A stretch of DNA of 64,000 nucleotides from Eutrigla gurnardus (taxonomy: Eukaryota > Chordata > Actinopteri > Perciformes > Triglidae): the NCBI GenBank assembly GCA_963514095.1, contig OY741266.1:12555297-12619296 (forward strand). Direction: 5' to 3'. Positions 33,344 to 46,900 of the stretch are shown piece after piece. The position numbers and the translations under genes were made by a program. Below the pieces are notes generated by a model. The model worked only from the letters and a program-made list of their open reading frames with translations. It was not told where the DNA came from and ran no database searches. Each line of letters starts with the position of its first letter. Positions within the stretch are counted from its first letter, which is position 1.

Positions 33344-33411
<68 letters not shown>
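33344..33411. repeat. (GT)n microsatellite
   Basis: Pure GT run of about 68 bases, immediately beyond the n4bp2 stop and so probably inside its 3' untranslated region. Confidence 0.95.
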
Positions 33412-33413
<2 letters not shown>

Positions 33414-33457
33414 CCTCCAGAGCAGCTTTAGCTCAAAGCTGATAAACCAGGTTCTTC

Positions 33458-34958
33458 TCACTTCAAAGAGACCAACACGAGACCTGGTTTTGGCTCAGTG
33501 AACCTGACAGATAGAGAGAGATAGGAGAAAGGTGGGTGATGATGAACATGTGCTTCTGAGTTTTGCATGTGTGTGTGTGTGTACCTGTACTGTTTGTTGG
33601 TGAGGTAGTCTATAACGGCGGGGCGGATGCGGGCCACGCCCCCCTGGCTGTGGTTCCCTCTTCCTGTGATGACAGAGAGCTGAGGTCGACACAGACCCTG
33701 CTCACAATCTACACAGAAAGAGGCCAAAGAGGAGCAACACACAGAAAACAGTGAAGAGGAGGGAACTTCTAGATATTCAGATCCCTAACATGATTTAGAT
33801 GTGCACCACTTTAACACTCCCATTTGAGTCTAGGCTTAAACCGCAACAATAAAAAGAACTGTCACATTACCCATAATCCAACAGGAATTTTAGGTGTATG
33901 AGCGATGTTTTTTTTACACAGCTTTTCCCCTCCAGAACTGTAAACTAGTAGCAAGCGGAAGTCACACAGTACACAAAGTTATAGATGTAGTTCACTGAGC
34001 TGTTTCACACACTAAATAAGATGACTAATGGTGACATTTTTCACGAGCAAAATTCTCTTTTGAGGAACACCAGATGGGGCAGGACTCGCCTCTTTGTGCT
34101 TTATGGTCATTTCTGTATTTTGACACTTCAATCATATGGCAAAACCATTTCAATTACATTTTATTCATATAGCCCCAAATCACAAATTTGCCTCACAGGG
34201 CTTTTCAATCTGTACAGCAACATCCTCTGTCCCAGGACACACAGACTGGGCTCTCTGTGTTTCTTGAGCTCAGCCACCAAACAGCCTGAACTATCCTGAA
34301 TGGGCACTGATATTAAACACACACACACACACACTAGTGATCATTTATGGGCAATACTGTAGAATAAGCCACCTGTTTCCAACCGTGTGGATACGGTACA
34401 GTATATGGTTCTTACCTGTGGTTTTGTCCTGTAAGACCTGGGCCAGATGCTCCAGGGCCTCATCTACATGCAGCCCGTGGAGGTCCAAGATGTTTCTGGG
34501 CAGCAGCGAAGAGTTGACCCTCTGGAAGATCTGAACTGCTGCACGGTGATTGGCCTCGCGCATCCGCTGGCTGTGCAGGTGACCCTACAAGAGAGGTGAT
34601 GCAAATTCATCTACTACGAGCAGAGATTCATTTATCGCTAAAAGAAGAACTGCACCTTCAGATAAACAAACGTGGGAAAGCTAAATGATCAGGTTTGAAA
34701 CCGCTAATACAGGGAAAGTCTATGAAAAGTTTGGAGTGCTACGGAGGTGAAAATATCACATTGACATATTCAGCTTCTCACCTGCTGTGAGTAAAATGAG
34801 GCCACTTCTTTGCGTCCTTGCTTGTAGGCTTCAGCAGCCTTGGAGAAAGACTCCACCTGTAAGCTTTTCTGCTGGCTGGCCTCGGCCCGGAAGTCCTCAT
34901 ACTCTGGGTCTTCCGTGTCCTGATAGTTGGGTATAGTTGACTCCAGCGGCTTCAGCCT
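33458..34958 (-). other. n4bp2: n4bp2 DUF1771 and Smr domain exons
   Basis: Exons 13-16 encode the C-terminal nuclease-like module. DUF1771 runs from FRAEASQQKS through QRMREANHRAA. The Smr domain starts at the motif LDLHGLHVDEAL and continues to the second signature, ITGRGNHSQGGVARIRPAV. The last exon is only 46 bases and ends with the stop codon at 33458-33460. Smr domains with DLHG and GxGxHS motifs bind and nick nucleic acid; both motifs are intact. Confidence 0.9.
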
Positions 34959-37900
34959 CTGACACATTTTAAAAAGGACAGAGGGAAACAAACCGCTAAA
35001 TAAATGGAATTATCTTGTAATCAGGGTCGCGACAGACAGGTAACCAGTCTATCACAGGGCTGGCATGTAGAGACAGACAGGTAACCAGTCTATCACAGGG
35101 CTGGCATGTAGAGACAGACAGGTAACCAGTCTATCACAGGACCAACATGTAGAGACAGACAGGTAACCAGTCTATCACAGGGCTGGCATGTAGAGAAATA
35201 CAGGTAACCAGTCTATCACAGGGCTGGCATGTAGAGACAGACAGGTAACCAGTCTATCAATATGTAGAGACAGACAGGTAACCAGTCTATCACAGGACCA
35301 ACATGTAGAGACAGACAGGTAACCAGCCTATCACAGGACCAACATGTAGAGACAGAAAGGTAACCAGTCTATCACCATGTAGAGACAGACAGGTAACCAG
35401 TCTATCACAGGGCTGGCATGTAGAGACAGACAGGTAACCAGTCTATCACAGGGCTGGCATGTAGAGACAGACAGGTAACCAGTCTATCACAGGGCTGGCA
35501 TGTAGAGACAGACAGGTAACCAGTCTATCAACATGTAGAGACAGACAGGTAACCAGTCTATCACAGGGCTGGCATGTAGAGACAGACAGGTAACCAGTCT
35601 ATCACAGGACCAACATGTAGAGACAGACAGGTAACCAGTCTATCACAGGACCAACATGTAGAGACAGACAGGTAACCAGTCTATCAATATGTAGAGACAG
35701 ACAGGTAACCAGTCTATCACAGGGCTGGCATGTAGAGACAGACAGGTAACCAGTCTATCACAGGGCTGACATGTAGAGACAGACAGGTAACCAGTCTATC
35801 AACATGTAGAGACAGACAGGTAACCAGTCTATCACAGGGCTGGCATGTAGAGACAGACAGGTAACCAGTCTATCAACATGTAGAGACAGACAGGTAACCA
35901 GTCTATCACAGGACCAACATGTAGAGACAGACAGGTAACCAGTCTATCAACATGTAGAGACAGACAGGTAACCAGTCTATCACAGGGAGACATGTAGAGA
36001 CAGACAGGTAACCAGTCTATCACAGGGCTGGCATGTAGAGACAGACAGGTAACCAGTCTATCACAGGGCTGACATGTAGAGACAGACAGGTAACCAGTCT
36101 ATCACAGGACCAACATGTAGAGACAGACAGGTAACCAGTCTATCACAGGACCAACATGTAGAGACAGACAGGTAACCAGTCTATCACAGGACCGACATGT
36201 AGAGACAGACAGGTAACCAGTCTATCACAGGGCTGACATGTAGAGACAGACAGGTAACCAGTCTATCACAGGGAGACATGTAGAGATAGACAGGTAACCA
36301 GTCTATCACAGGGTGACATGTAGAGACAGACAGGTAACCAGTCTATCACAGGGCTGACATGTAGAGACAGACAGGTAACCAGTCTATCACAGGGTGACAT
36401 GTAGAGACAGACAGGTAACCAGTCTATCACAGGGCTGACATGTAGAGACAGACAGGTAACCAGTCTGTCACAGGGAGACATGTAGAGACAGACAGGTAAC
36501 CAGTCTATCACAGGGAGACATGTAGAGACAGACAGGTAACCAGTCTATCACAGGACCAACATGTAGAGACAGACAGGTAACCAGTCTATCACAGGACCAA
36601 CATGTAGAGACAGACAGGTAACCAGTCTATCACAGGGCTGACATGTACAGACAGACAGGTAACCAGTCTATCACAGGGAGACACTTAGAGACAGACAGGT
36701 AACCAGTCTATCACAGGGCTGACATGTAGAGACAGACAGGTAACCAGTCTATCACAGGGCCGACATGTAGAGACAGACAGGAAACCAGTCTATCACAGGG
36801 AGACATGTAGAGACAGACAGGTAACCAGTCTATCACAGGGAGACATGTAGAGACAGACAGGTAACCAGTCTATCACAGGGCCGACATGTAGAGACAGACA
36901 GGAAACCAGTCTATCACAGGGAGACATGTAGAGACAGACAGGTAACCAGTCTATCACAGGGAGACATGTAGAGACAGACAGGTAACCAGTCTATCACAGG
37001 GCCGACATGTAGAGACAGACAGGAAACCAGTCTATCACAGGGAGACATGTAGAGACAGACAGGTAACCAGCCTATCAACATGTAGAGACAGACAGGTAAC
37101 CTGTCTATTACGGGGCCGACATGATGCATTATATTTGTCAATACCCTTGACTTAGATGAAGATCAGATCACATTTTATGACAAATTTATTCAGAAAACCA
37201 TGAAATTCAAAAAGGTTCACATACTTTTTCTTGCCACTGTACATGTACACCGTGTGTGAATACCTTCTCCCTCTCCTTGCTGGCTGCTCTGAGGTGGTCG
37301 GAGTGAGGAGCCTCGGGGGCGATCACTGTCTTGACGGGTTCCTCGTCCAGTAGAGCGCGAAGAAACAGCTCCGTCTGGGTCAGGCTGTAGCTGTAAAGAC
37401 AAACGCATATATCACGCACATGAGGCAAATATGCAAAATTAGCTTCATTTGTTGAATTATTTCATCTTGATGGAATCTGACATGAATGCAACAGATGTGA
37501 TGCATATATTACATATTTAAAATGTGTGTTATTTCGCGAAAAGCCCATCAGTGTTGAGATTCTCTCATTGATGTCGCTGAATCAGAAATAGAGAAAAATA
37601 ATGCTGTATCCGTCTGTGGTCACCCAGAGGTCTATGACAGTAGCTCATATTAGTACAGAGCCCGAACTATGTGTATAACTGTACGTGTCATATTTATGTC
37701 TAGCTGACCTTATTTGGAGTGTTGATGTAGCAGCTACAACTTTAGCATAGCCTAGCACCCATCAGTCCAGACTCCATTCAGAAAACAAGCATTTTAATAG
37801 TTTGCTTGTCGCCTTGCAGACAGAAATAAACTTTACACAAATCACCATCATCATAAAGTTCTTTCTGCATGCTTTTTTATCCGATTATTTTAATTAAATC

Positions 37901-40900
37901 ACAGCTTAATAGGGTTGATCCACCTGTGGTAAACCAGCCCGTTTACCTGGCCGATTACACAGCTTATCTGGGATTTGACAACATGTACAAAGCAGCAACC
38001 ATGGATATTTCAACCATGATGGATGAAACCTGTTTGGTTTCTAAATGGAGGTAAAAGTTATTTTCTCACTTGTGGTCTCTGAAGATGTCCTGGAGGAAAT
38101 GTCTGTCAATGGTGGGGAAGAGGGAATAAAGTTGGTTCTCTTTAAGCAGGGCGGCTCCATCACGCCGGTCGAGGTCTACGCGACTTTGTCTGGTCTGAGA
38201 GAAGGATGATGGGAAAGGGGTGAGGATGTGGGGGAGGGAGAGAGGAACAGAGCAGGATATGTATGCATGTGTGTGTTTGCGTTACTTTTGCCACGTTCTC
38301 CTGCAAAGCCTGCTCCTCTTTAATAATATCTCTAAGAGACACCTGTGGGCGTGAGACATTCCAGTGGTCCATGAATGGCATCTGACCACGGGCCTCTGGG
38401 TGACTGTCCAGTGATGAGGAACCATCCGCAGTCAGCAGGAAACGTGCTGGCGGCGTCTGCTCACGTGATCCAGGTGTGGCCAGCTGTGACTCACGCCAGT
38501 GTGCTGAACCTACACGTTCAAAAGGTTTTGAAGTAGTATTTGTTTGTTTGACTCAGACAATACCAATAAAATGTAGCAGATGTAATGTATATATGACATA
38601 TTTCTGAATGTTAATTGCACTGAAAAACCGTTACTGGTTAGGCTTTTGAATTCAGGGTAAAACAACCGAACAAACATACGGATAAAATAGATTCACGGTT
38701 AAGCAACTGAACTAAGAAAACAATGTGTGTATGAATGTAACAAAATATTGATGATATGCTGAACCAAGGTCCTTTTGAGCAATTTGATTTGACATGTATT
38801 TGTCTGTAGACGTCTAGGTTTAATTAATAAAGCAAAGTGAAATAAAGTGAAAGTTTGGTAGACCTAGCCTAGGTGTGGTTTCAACATCTTTTCAATGCGT
38901 TCTTGGGGATGTTTTTAAAATATGGTCTAGGTCCATGCTATACGTAGCCTAATAACTCCTAATAAGGTGTGTATGTAAGTGTGTGTTTGTGTCTGTGTGT
39001 GTGTGTGTAGACTTACTTTCTTGAAGCAAGTGAAAGGCAAGAGTTGCTTGTCTCTGCTTTTCCTGTAAAACAGCATTCAGAGTCAAACTGCATGAGAGTA
39101 TCAAACAGAGGGATCAGAATGAACTTGTGAACACAACATGGATGTATAGGACAGCTGCAGAGAGATGGAAACCACTATAAAGCTCTGTGAAGCAGCAGAT
39201 GGTAAATGAGCTGCATCTATAGAACTCCGAGCTCTTTACAACACAAGGCAGCAGTCACCCATTCACACACACGTTCAGAGGGCAGAGGCGTGATAGACAT
39301 TCACACTCACACACCGATGGCACAGCCATGTGGTTCGGTGTGTTTAAAGCACACTTTGATATGTAGCCTGCGGGTGCCAGGGATCGAACCAGCTACCTCC
39401 CGATTACTGGAAGGCCACTCAATCTCCCGTCATTTGTTAAACTGTTGTTACTTACATGGATTATAGTGGCTTTAAGATATCTCACCTGAATGGTTTCCTT
39501 CCACTTCTGGTGGAGCAGTTGAGCCAGGTTCAGGTCCATCTGGACTGCATAGTCATCAATGGAGCATGAAGCTGAATGTTTGGACCCGGGGAGGACAGAG
39601 AACCTGATGTCAGTTCTGATTCTGGTGCATATTTGTTTTTCAGGTTCCAACTAGAACATGTTTACATGCTTCAATTATAACACTTTATTTTTCCATCCTG
39701 GCTGAGATCTGGGCTTTTTGGGAGGGAGGGGCAGGAGCTCTAACAGAGAGTTTCAGTGCTTTTATCAGAAACCCCTTACCATAACCAGATAACAGGAGTT
39801 TTACTGCTGAGGATTAATGATAGAAATTATTTTAACCACTTGTTCTTCACCTCCTCTTCCTTTAGACATCCATACAAAGGATGTGTACTCGCACAGCAGA
39901 ATACAGCGTCTTCTCAACATGGAGACTCCATGCTCAGCTCATACCAACTTTGTATGAGGGCGTGTGCCAAACAAGCTGGGCAGATATTATGCAAATGTTT
40001 TACTTGGTGACATCACCACTTTATGAAAGAAAAGGCTAGATTTACTATTGAGGCATTTAAATCAGTTCAGAGTTTCTGCGGGGGAGAGTTACTCCCTTTG
40101 GACATGGACTTCAGGCTTTGACACTCTGGAGACCTTTTACATGAATAAATAACACACTGAAGGAAAAGGAACAAGCAGAAAAGCATAATAGGTTCTCTTT
40201 AATGAAAACATGCCTTCAGTATGTTTCTGACAAACCTGCTTGTCAGCTCTCTAACAGCGTGTGAAACCTCATGTCAGATGGCAGAATCTGCTGCACTCAA
40301 CACAACTTAAACTTCTGTCACAGTTAATTTCTCTCTGCACAAAATGACTTCAAGTATTTTAAATATTTTTTCAGGCCCGCATTGTCATCTGAGTACCACT
40401 ATTCCATGAGACACGTGTGCGTTAGTTACCTGGGTCTACTCCGACGGGACCAAACAGTTCAGAAAGCTGCAGTGCCAGTTCAGTGGGTAGTTTCAGCTCC
40501 ACACTCTGAATGTCCAGGTGTCTGTTCCTCCTCTCCTCCATGTGCCTCCTTTCAGTCCTCTCCACCTCCTTCAGCTTTTGCTCCATCTCCATCTCCTCGA
40601 GCTCAGCCTGCAGCAGCCGGTGGACCTCGTCCATGCTGGCAATCTCTTCATCGATCTCAACTCTTGACTCTTCGACTATTACCCCTTCATCTAAGCTCCC
40701 ACCGCCAGCGCTGCCTTCTCGGTGCGCCATCACTCTGTGTTCAGTGTCACCACTTGGCTCTCCTTCGTTCACTGCAGGCAGAACGAGTTCAGCTTGAGGA
40801 GATGTTTTTAAGTGGGAGGTTGTAACAGGATGATCTTTGTTTCTAACTGGAACAGCTGCGCCTCCAAAACTTGGCACACCCGTATCATTGTCGCTCCCAT

Positions 40901-43900
40901 CTGATTGGCTTACTGTCCCAAAGGTTGACTGCTGAGTCACCTCCTCGAACCCAGTTAGCTCTCCCGGTGGCCAGCCTTCTGAGTGATGCTCATCTAATGC
41001 ATTAGGATACACTCTGATCCCTACAGGCTTGCCTAAAGCTCCACACAGACTGGATGTGTTCTGCTCATCTTCACTACCGTCCTCACCATCATCATCATCA
41101 TCTCTGAAGAACCTCTCTCCAGAGTCCAGCAGCAGGTTGGTCGTCCATTCTAGGTCCTGGTGGCATTTGTCATACAGGTCTTCTAACGTATCAAAACTAA
41201 CCAGTTTGAAATGGCGGCTGAGAATGCGCAGGCTCTCAAGCCGGTCTTGACCGGCCCTGAGCTCGTTCTCCTCCACCTGTGTGCCTTTGTCATGCATCAC
41301 GTGGTAGGGTACCTCTCTGTGGCCCAACGGGTGAACCGCGAGCGCTGCAGAGGCGGCAGAGGACAGCTCCGGCACAAAGCGAGAAGAGTCTCCGGATAGG
41401 ACTGTGATGTCACCGGGGTGGCTGCACACGGTGACGGCCGCGTCATCCCGGTTGTCTTGGCGATTGAGGCGCCAAAGAAGGGCAAAGTCTTGCGGCTCGG
41501 TCTGGGCGGGGCTGCCTGTGTCTACCAGAGGAAGAGGGGAAGATGGCTGCAGGTGTGTCTCAGATTTGGACTCGGTGAACAGGTCAAAGCTTGGTTGGAG
41601 GTGAAGACGAGTGTTAAAGTCAGGTTCAACATCTGGGTTAGTGCTGTTTATGCTCTGGGCTGTGGTACTGGGACATTCGAGGAGATTCAGTGAAGGCGCA
41701 GGGCAGTTTTGAGTAAAGGTGAGGGCTAGTTTGCACTGTTTCCCCGATCTACGCCCCTGACGCTGCTTTCTCTCCTGACTGCCTCCACTGAAAGCACTGT
41801 TTTCTGCTTCCCCAGAGCCCTCACACACAGGACTCTGACACACCTCACTAATATGACTCCCATCAGCCTCAACTATAGTCCCTCTGCCGGTCTCTGTGCA
41901 CTTATTCCTGTCTGTATCAGTATGAGCAGCAGCAGGCTGTGTTCCAACCTCACCTTCAGTGTTGTGGAGTCCCGCCATGGCATGGCATACGTTTGCCTCC
42001 ACAGCCCTTTTTCCATCAATGTCTAACACATTAGTATTCCCTCCTGTGGTACCGCTCACTTCATTTTCAGTTTCAAGTCCCTCCCAATTATCAATTCTAG
42101 ATTCCCTGACCCTAAAGGAGTCCGCTGCCTTCCAGTCTAACACACAGTCAGGTAATTCAGCTCTGCTGCTGGGAACTCCGTTTGTGTTTTGTTCCCTCTC
42201 CTCACTGCTACATCTACTGCCCCGGGGCTCCTCAAACCTGCCGCCTTGCTCCTCTTCTTTCTCCCGTTCTTCTCCAGAGCTCCGGAAAAGGGATGAGCCT
42301 GTCGGAATGTCAGCTACTCCCGTCTGAATGAGATCGAGAAGCTTCTGAAACTCTGTCGCATTGAGTCCCGACTGCACTATCGTTTGATTTTTGTTAGCTT
42401 CTGGAATTACACCTTCATCTTCCTTTGCATTTCCTTCTTTTTCTCTTCTCCTTACCCGTCGCTGCTCGAGGAATCCCTCAGACGGCCAATCTCCAACAAA
42501 CTCCAACATCGGAGGGTTTCCCCTGTCTCCCCCGTCCCTCACCATCTCACCCCCTTCTGATTCCTTTGCCTCATCCGTCTCCTTTGCCTCGCCATCTGAT
42601 TGCTTAGTATCTTTCACCAGATCTGCAGGCTCCAACCTGTCAAAATCAGACCTCCTGCTTGGTCTCTCTCTCCTCACTCTTTGTGCGATTGACTCAGAGA
42701 AAGCCACCGGCATTTCATCCACACGCTGGTCATCGCTCATCACCGACTCCACAATGCAGTCAGGGATTCTCTGATCTCCTATTGGACGAGTCAGCTCTAA
42801 CTGGGCGTCCAACTCAGAATCTAATTCCCCCAAATCCATGTTGTCGTCGCCATCCGACATTTCAGGGTTTGTAGAAGGTTTTCCTGTAGGTTGGAAATTG
42901 AGGGAATCCGTAGATTTGTGCGTGGCGTCTTCCAGCATTCCCACCTCAGCAGAACGGCCAAAAGACACGTCAGGTAGTGAGGAATACAGCTGAGGGCAGG
43001 GTTTCTTACAACCCCTAGTCAATCCAGACAGCCCTACAAGGTCAGGACAATGTGCGTCACAAGTCACCAGTCTAGGGAAAACAAGAGAGATAGGAATGGT
43101 TCAGTTAACATAACAAGCACAACAGTCCAATGATGCTTGATGATTCCCCTTTAATAGATGAGCATATAGTTTAAGTTACCAGGTAATATTAACCTTCTGT
43201 GTATTTATAAAAACAGTTTTATCCATTTTGATGATGACTATAAAAACATTGTTTCACTTTAGCCAATAGAGCGATGGAGCGCCATCTACTGTAGAAAGAA
43301 ATGTAATGCAGTTAAATACTGAGAGATGATAAGATTGGTATAAATAACTTAGGTTTCATCAGTTCTAGGTAAAGATAAATATAAAATTGCTGCCTGATCG
43401 TGACAGACATTTGTAGGTGAAACTCACTGTGAGCTAAGTCTGTTCTCCAGAGGGAGGCGCTGTTTCATCTCAGGTATCTGTGAACCCATAATGGACTGGA
43501 CTGTGACGTAGCGCTCATAATTATCAAGCATTCGTCGAATTTTTTCCACTGGCACATTGTGTGTGGTACGTCTGCATATGCATATAGAGACACAAATAAA
43601 AAAACATGCAAGACAGGAAATTGAAATTGTTTACAATAGTTTACAACAGCATTTTGCTCTTCATGTGCAAAAAATGTATTTAGTTGACAGTGTGCACTAA
43701 TAATTCTATAATTCCTCTCTCCCTCTCACCTCTCCAGTTCTCTGGGTTTGTGCTTCCACCAAGTGTCTGGCTCTCGGAACAGGACCTTATATCCATGTTT
43801 CAGGGCCTGGAACAGACAGGGGACCAGCCGTCTCTTACAGTTATATATGTGTCCTATGTCCAGCCACTTGGTTTAACAGATACTTACTTACTCCCAGTAT

Positions 43901-46900
43901 ATATATTTGTTAAGAAACAAAATATAAGGCTGCACGTTGTAGGTACCAACAATGACATGCAATCTAGGAAGTGCAGTTGGAGGAATACATTAATAGCTTT
44001 ATTGGTTTATATGCTCAAAGAGAGGATTTAAGATAACCGGAAAGTGCAGCAATTACAATATCTTTGATCAGGCTGCATGTTTTCACTCAGGTGCTGAAGT
44101 GGGTCTGGTGGCCGAAACCACACTAGTGACCTACAGTGTCATGCATTTAACATTATTTAGGAGAGAGTTTATGAAGATCTTCAGCAGAATCTGTTAGCAA
44201 CACAAGTTCTACCAAGCAAGCTGACTGACCTGAGCCACATAAGGTTTCATCTCCCAGCCATGCAGGTTGGTGTTGTCAATGATGATGGGGTTAGCCCCCC
44301 TTTTAAAAGCCTCAATGGCTGTGGAACAAAGTTGGCACAAGAAAAACAAACCGCTTTACACACAACAATTAAAGGGAAACAATGGCAATCAATTACACTG
44401 ATGAAAACCATCTTTAAACAGTCGTAACTGACTGCAAACTGGCTGCTTCTTATCAGAACCATGCGTGTCGTTTACCTTGTTTGTGGTTCCACTCATGTGC
44501 CTCCCCCAGAGCAGTGGGGTCAAACTGATACGCTCCGTGGCGAGAGAAATAATTGTCGGTGCTCAGCACAACTCCACCGGGGTTATGCTCCACCAAGTCT
44601 CTGCAGAAACACACAGATTTCAAGCCATGTAACTGTTGTGATTGTTTTTTCAAATTGCAAACATCTCATTTACCAGACTGTGTACGATATTTATAACGTT
44701 ACTCAAATGTTTCTTCTTATTGAAGATCCGTAACCCCGAGACACATGGTTAAATCATGGGGCAAAAATGGCCCATTTTAGAGCCCTCGGAGGAAAGGGCT
44801 GATGTTAAATCCTTAACACCTAATATCACCTCACTGTGTTATCCAGGCAAAAATATGCATATGAATAGATAATAGATCTACATTTAAGGTTTTTTCCAGC
44901 CAAATCTGAGGGGGTGACCTGGGGGCCCCTAGGTGAGTTGGCATGGAATGACTCCTTTAGTGATGATCTTTAAATTTGACTTTGACCTAAAAGGCGTTCG
45001 AGGGTCAGGCCCCTCTTACCCCTGAGGGGCCTCAGGTCTTTAGAGCCGGGACTCTGGACTGCGCCAAGGTCAAGGCTAAAAACTAAAGGCGATAATGGTT
45101 TTGCTGTTGGTGGTTTGACTGGATGCCATTTAGTTAATATCTGCAATATTGGCATCCTGATCAATCCATAACAAAAATATAAGTTCCTGAAGTTGGAAAA
45201 AATGCCTTTTTCGCACATGTTTTTTTTGGGGGCAGGGTCAATTTTCAAAGGTCTGTATTTCTGAAACTATGAGGAATTCAAAGCTAATATTTTGCATGGT
45301 GGGAAGAAACATATAGATCTAGATTTAAGAATTTTTCCAGCAAAATCTGAGGAGCTGACCTAGGGAGGTTCCTGAAATGTAGGTGAGTTGGCGTGGAATG
45401 ACCCAAAGGCTCAGTTTACAAGCAAACAAATCAAGAGTGAACAATTATTGTTTTTCCAATAGGAGAGTTGTGTCTGTGATTATGTTGCTTGTTGAAAAAA
45501 AAATTAAGTACCAGTGTGTTTGCCAAATTAATATTTTCCAGTAAATGGCTGTTATAACTATTCTGGCATTATTGACATGCAACCAAGTCTCCACTCTGCT
45601 GGCTGTAGCTGTGATGAAACTGCAAAACCTGCACTCCACCTGACCAGCAGGCACTACTGGAATGCATAACGTATTGCTATTTAGAGAAGACATGGGACGA
45701 AATATCATGTCAGGATTATCCTATCTATTCACGATATTATCCCATTAATCAGTCAAATATGCTTAAAACTCTTAAATGGCACTAAAACATACTAAATTAC
45801 TTTACATTTTTTAACACAATAAATATTTTGTTACGTTACAGATAAGATCATATAGGACCAATCATTTTTAAAGAAATGCATAAATTCAAAAGAAAATTGC
45901 AACATTGTGGTAGCCTGATCTTTCTGATAATTCCTGAATGCCTATTTATTTAAAACAAGCTAAAATCCTATATGGTCCCATCCCTAAATCTTACTTTGCC
46001 AAGGTTGACTTGCCAGACCCTGGAGCACCACGTAGCAGCACAAGGACCTTCCCTTCCAAACGAAACCTGCTGTACTGGGCAGGAGGATGTGGGATGGCAG
46101 GCAAGGCCCAGGACTTTGGAATAGTGGCAGAAGGTTTGAGAGGTGCTTGGGCCCGACTCAGCCATGGAGAGGCTTGTCTGGGTAGGCAGGGCCAGTTGGA
46201 AGCCACGGGGGTAATGAAGGCTGGCCCCTGGTTTACATGGACACGGGGAGAAAACGCTCTTGCCTGCGGGTTCCAGGGTGATGACATATACCCGAGAGGC
46301 TCCTGATTCAACATGTTCACCTTAGATCGTGCTCCTCCGAACATCGCTTTGGAGGGCATGACCCCAGCCTCGTCTGAGGCAGTGTATAATGGGTCTGGTT
46401 TTTTGTACACCTGGAAAGCTGAGGGACGTCCTGAAGTTGCCAGGTCCAAAGCAGGCTTGTCTGCAGGCATCTCCGTTATCAGATGAGTAAAATCCACCGA
46501 CGACTGCGGCTCATTCACAATCTTGTCTTCCCAAATGCTGAGCTGGTTGAGTGGAGAGGAGGCTCCACATATGTGCTCCAGCTGGTCACCTCCAGGGGGG
46601 GCCCTAGATCCAGGCTGCAGGCTGGCCTGAAGCAGCTCAGGGAGGACCTGCTGAGGGAATGGTGGCAGAGGGAGAGAGGAAAGGGATGTACCGGCAGATA
46701 AATGCTGGCCGCCGTGGTGCTCTTCCTCAATGTTTTGTTGTGCAGTTAGTGTCTCTAGCTCCTGATCAATGAGCAGGTCCAACTCATCTGTCAGGAGGTT
46801 GGTGGAGGGAGAAGAGGCAGGCCGCTGCGACGGTTTGGAGGAGTCCGGGTCTGGTCTAGGTTCGGAGAAGTGGCATGGGCTGAGCAGGGCTGCAGCAGTG

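Larger units (their letters stand above)
29393..33457. other. Intergenic region between rhoh and n4bp2
   Basis: About 4 kb without a supported gene. The left part must hold rhoh 5' untranslated sequence and promoter; the right part, about 32480-33457, is the likely n4bp2 3' untranslated region. The phrase GGGTGTAACGATTCATC at about 32147 resembles a hAT terminal sequence, but no matching second end was found. A GT microsatellite occupies 33344-33411. Confidence 0.6.

Noticed and set aside
35026..37115. CRISPR-like array
   Set aside because: Regular repeats with short variable linkers look superficially similar, but the linkers are repeats themselves, the host is a eukaryote and the unit derives from a SINE.
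35832..37141. Several minus-strand open frames with repeats of VCLYMSPCDRLV
   Set aside because: They are translations of the minisatellite unit; there is no start context, splice support or family, and they lie inside an n4bp2 intron.
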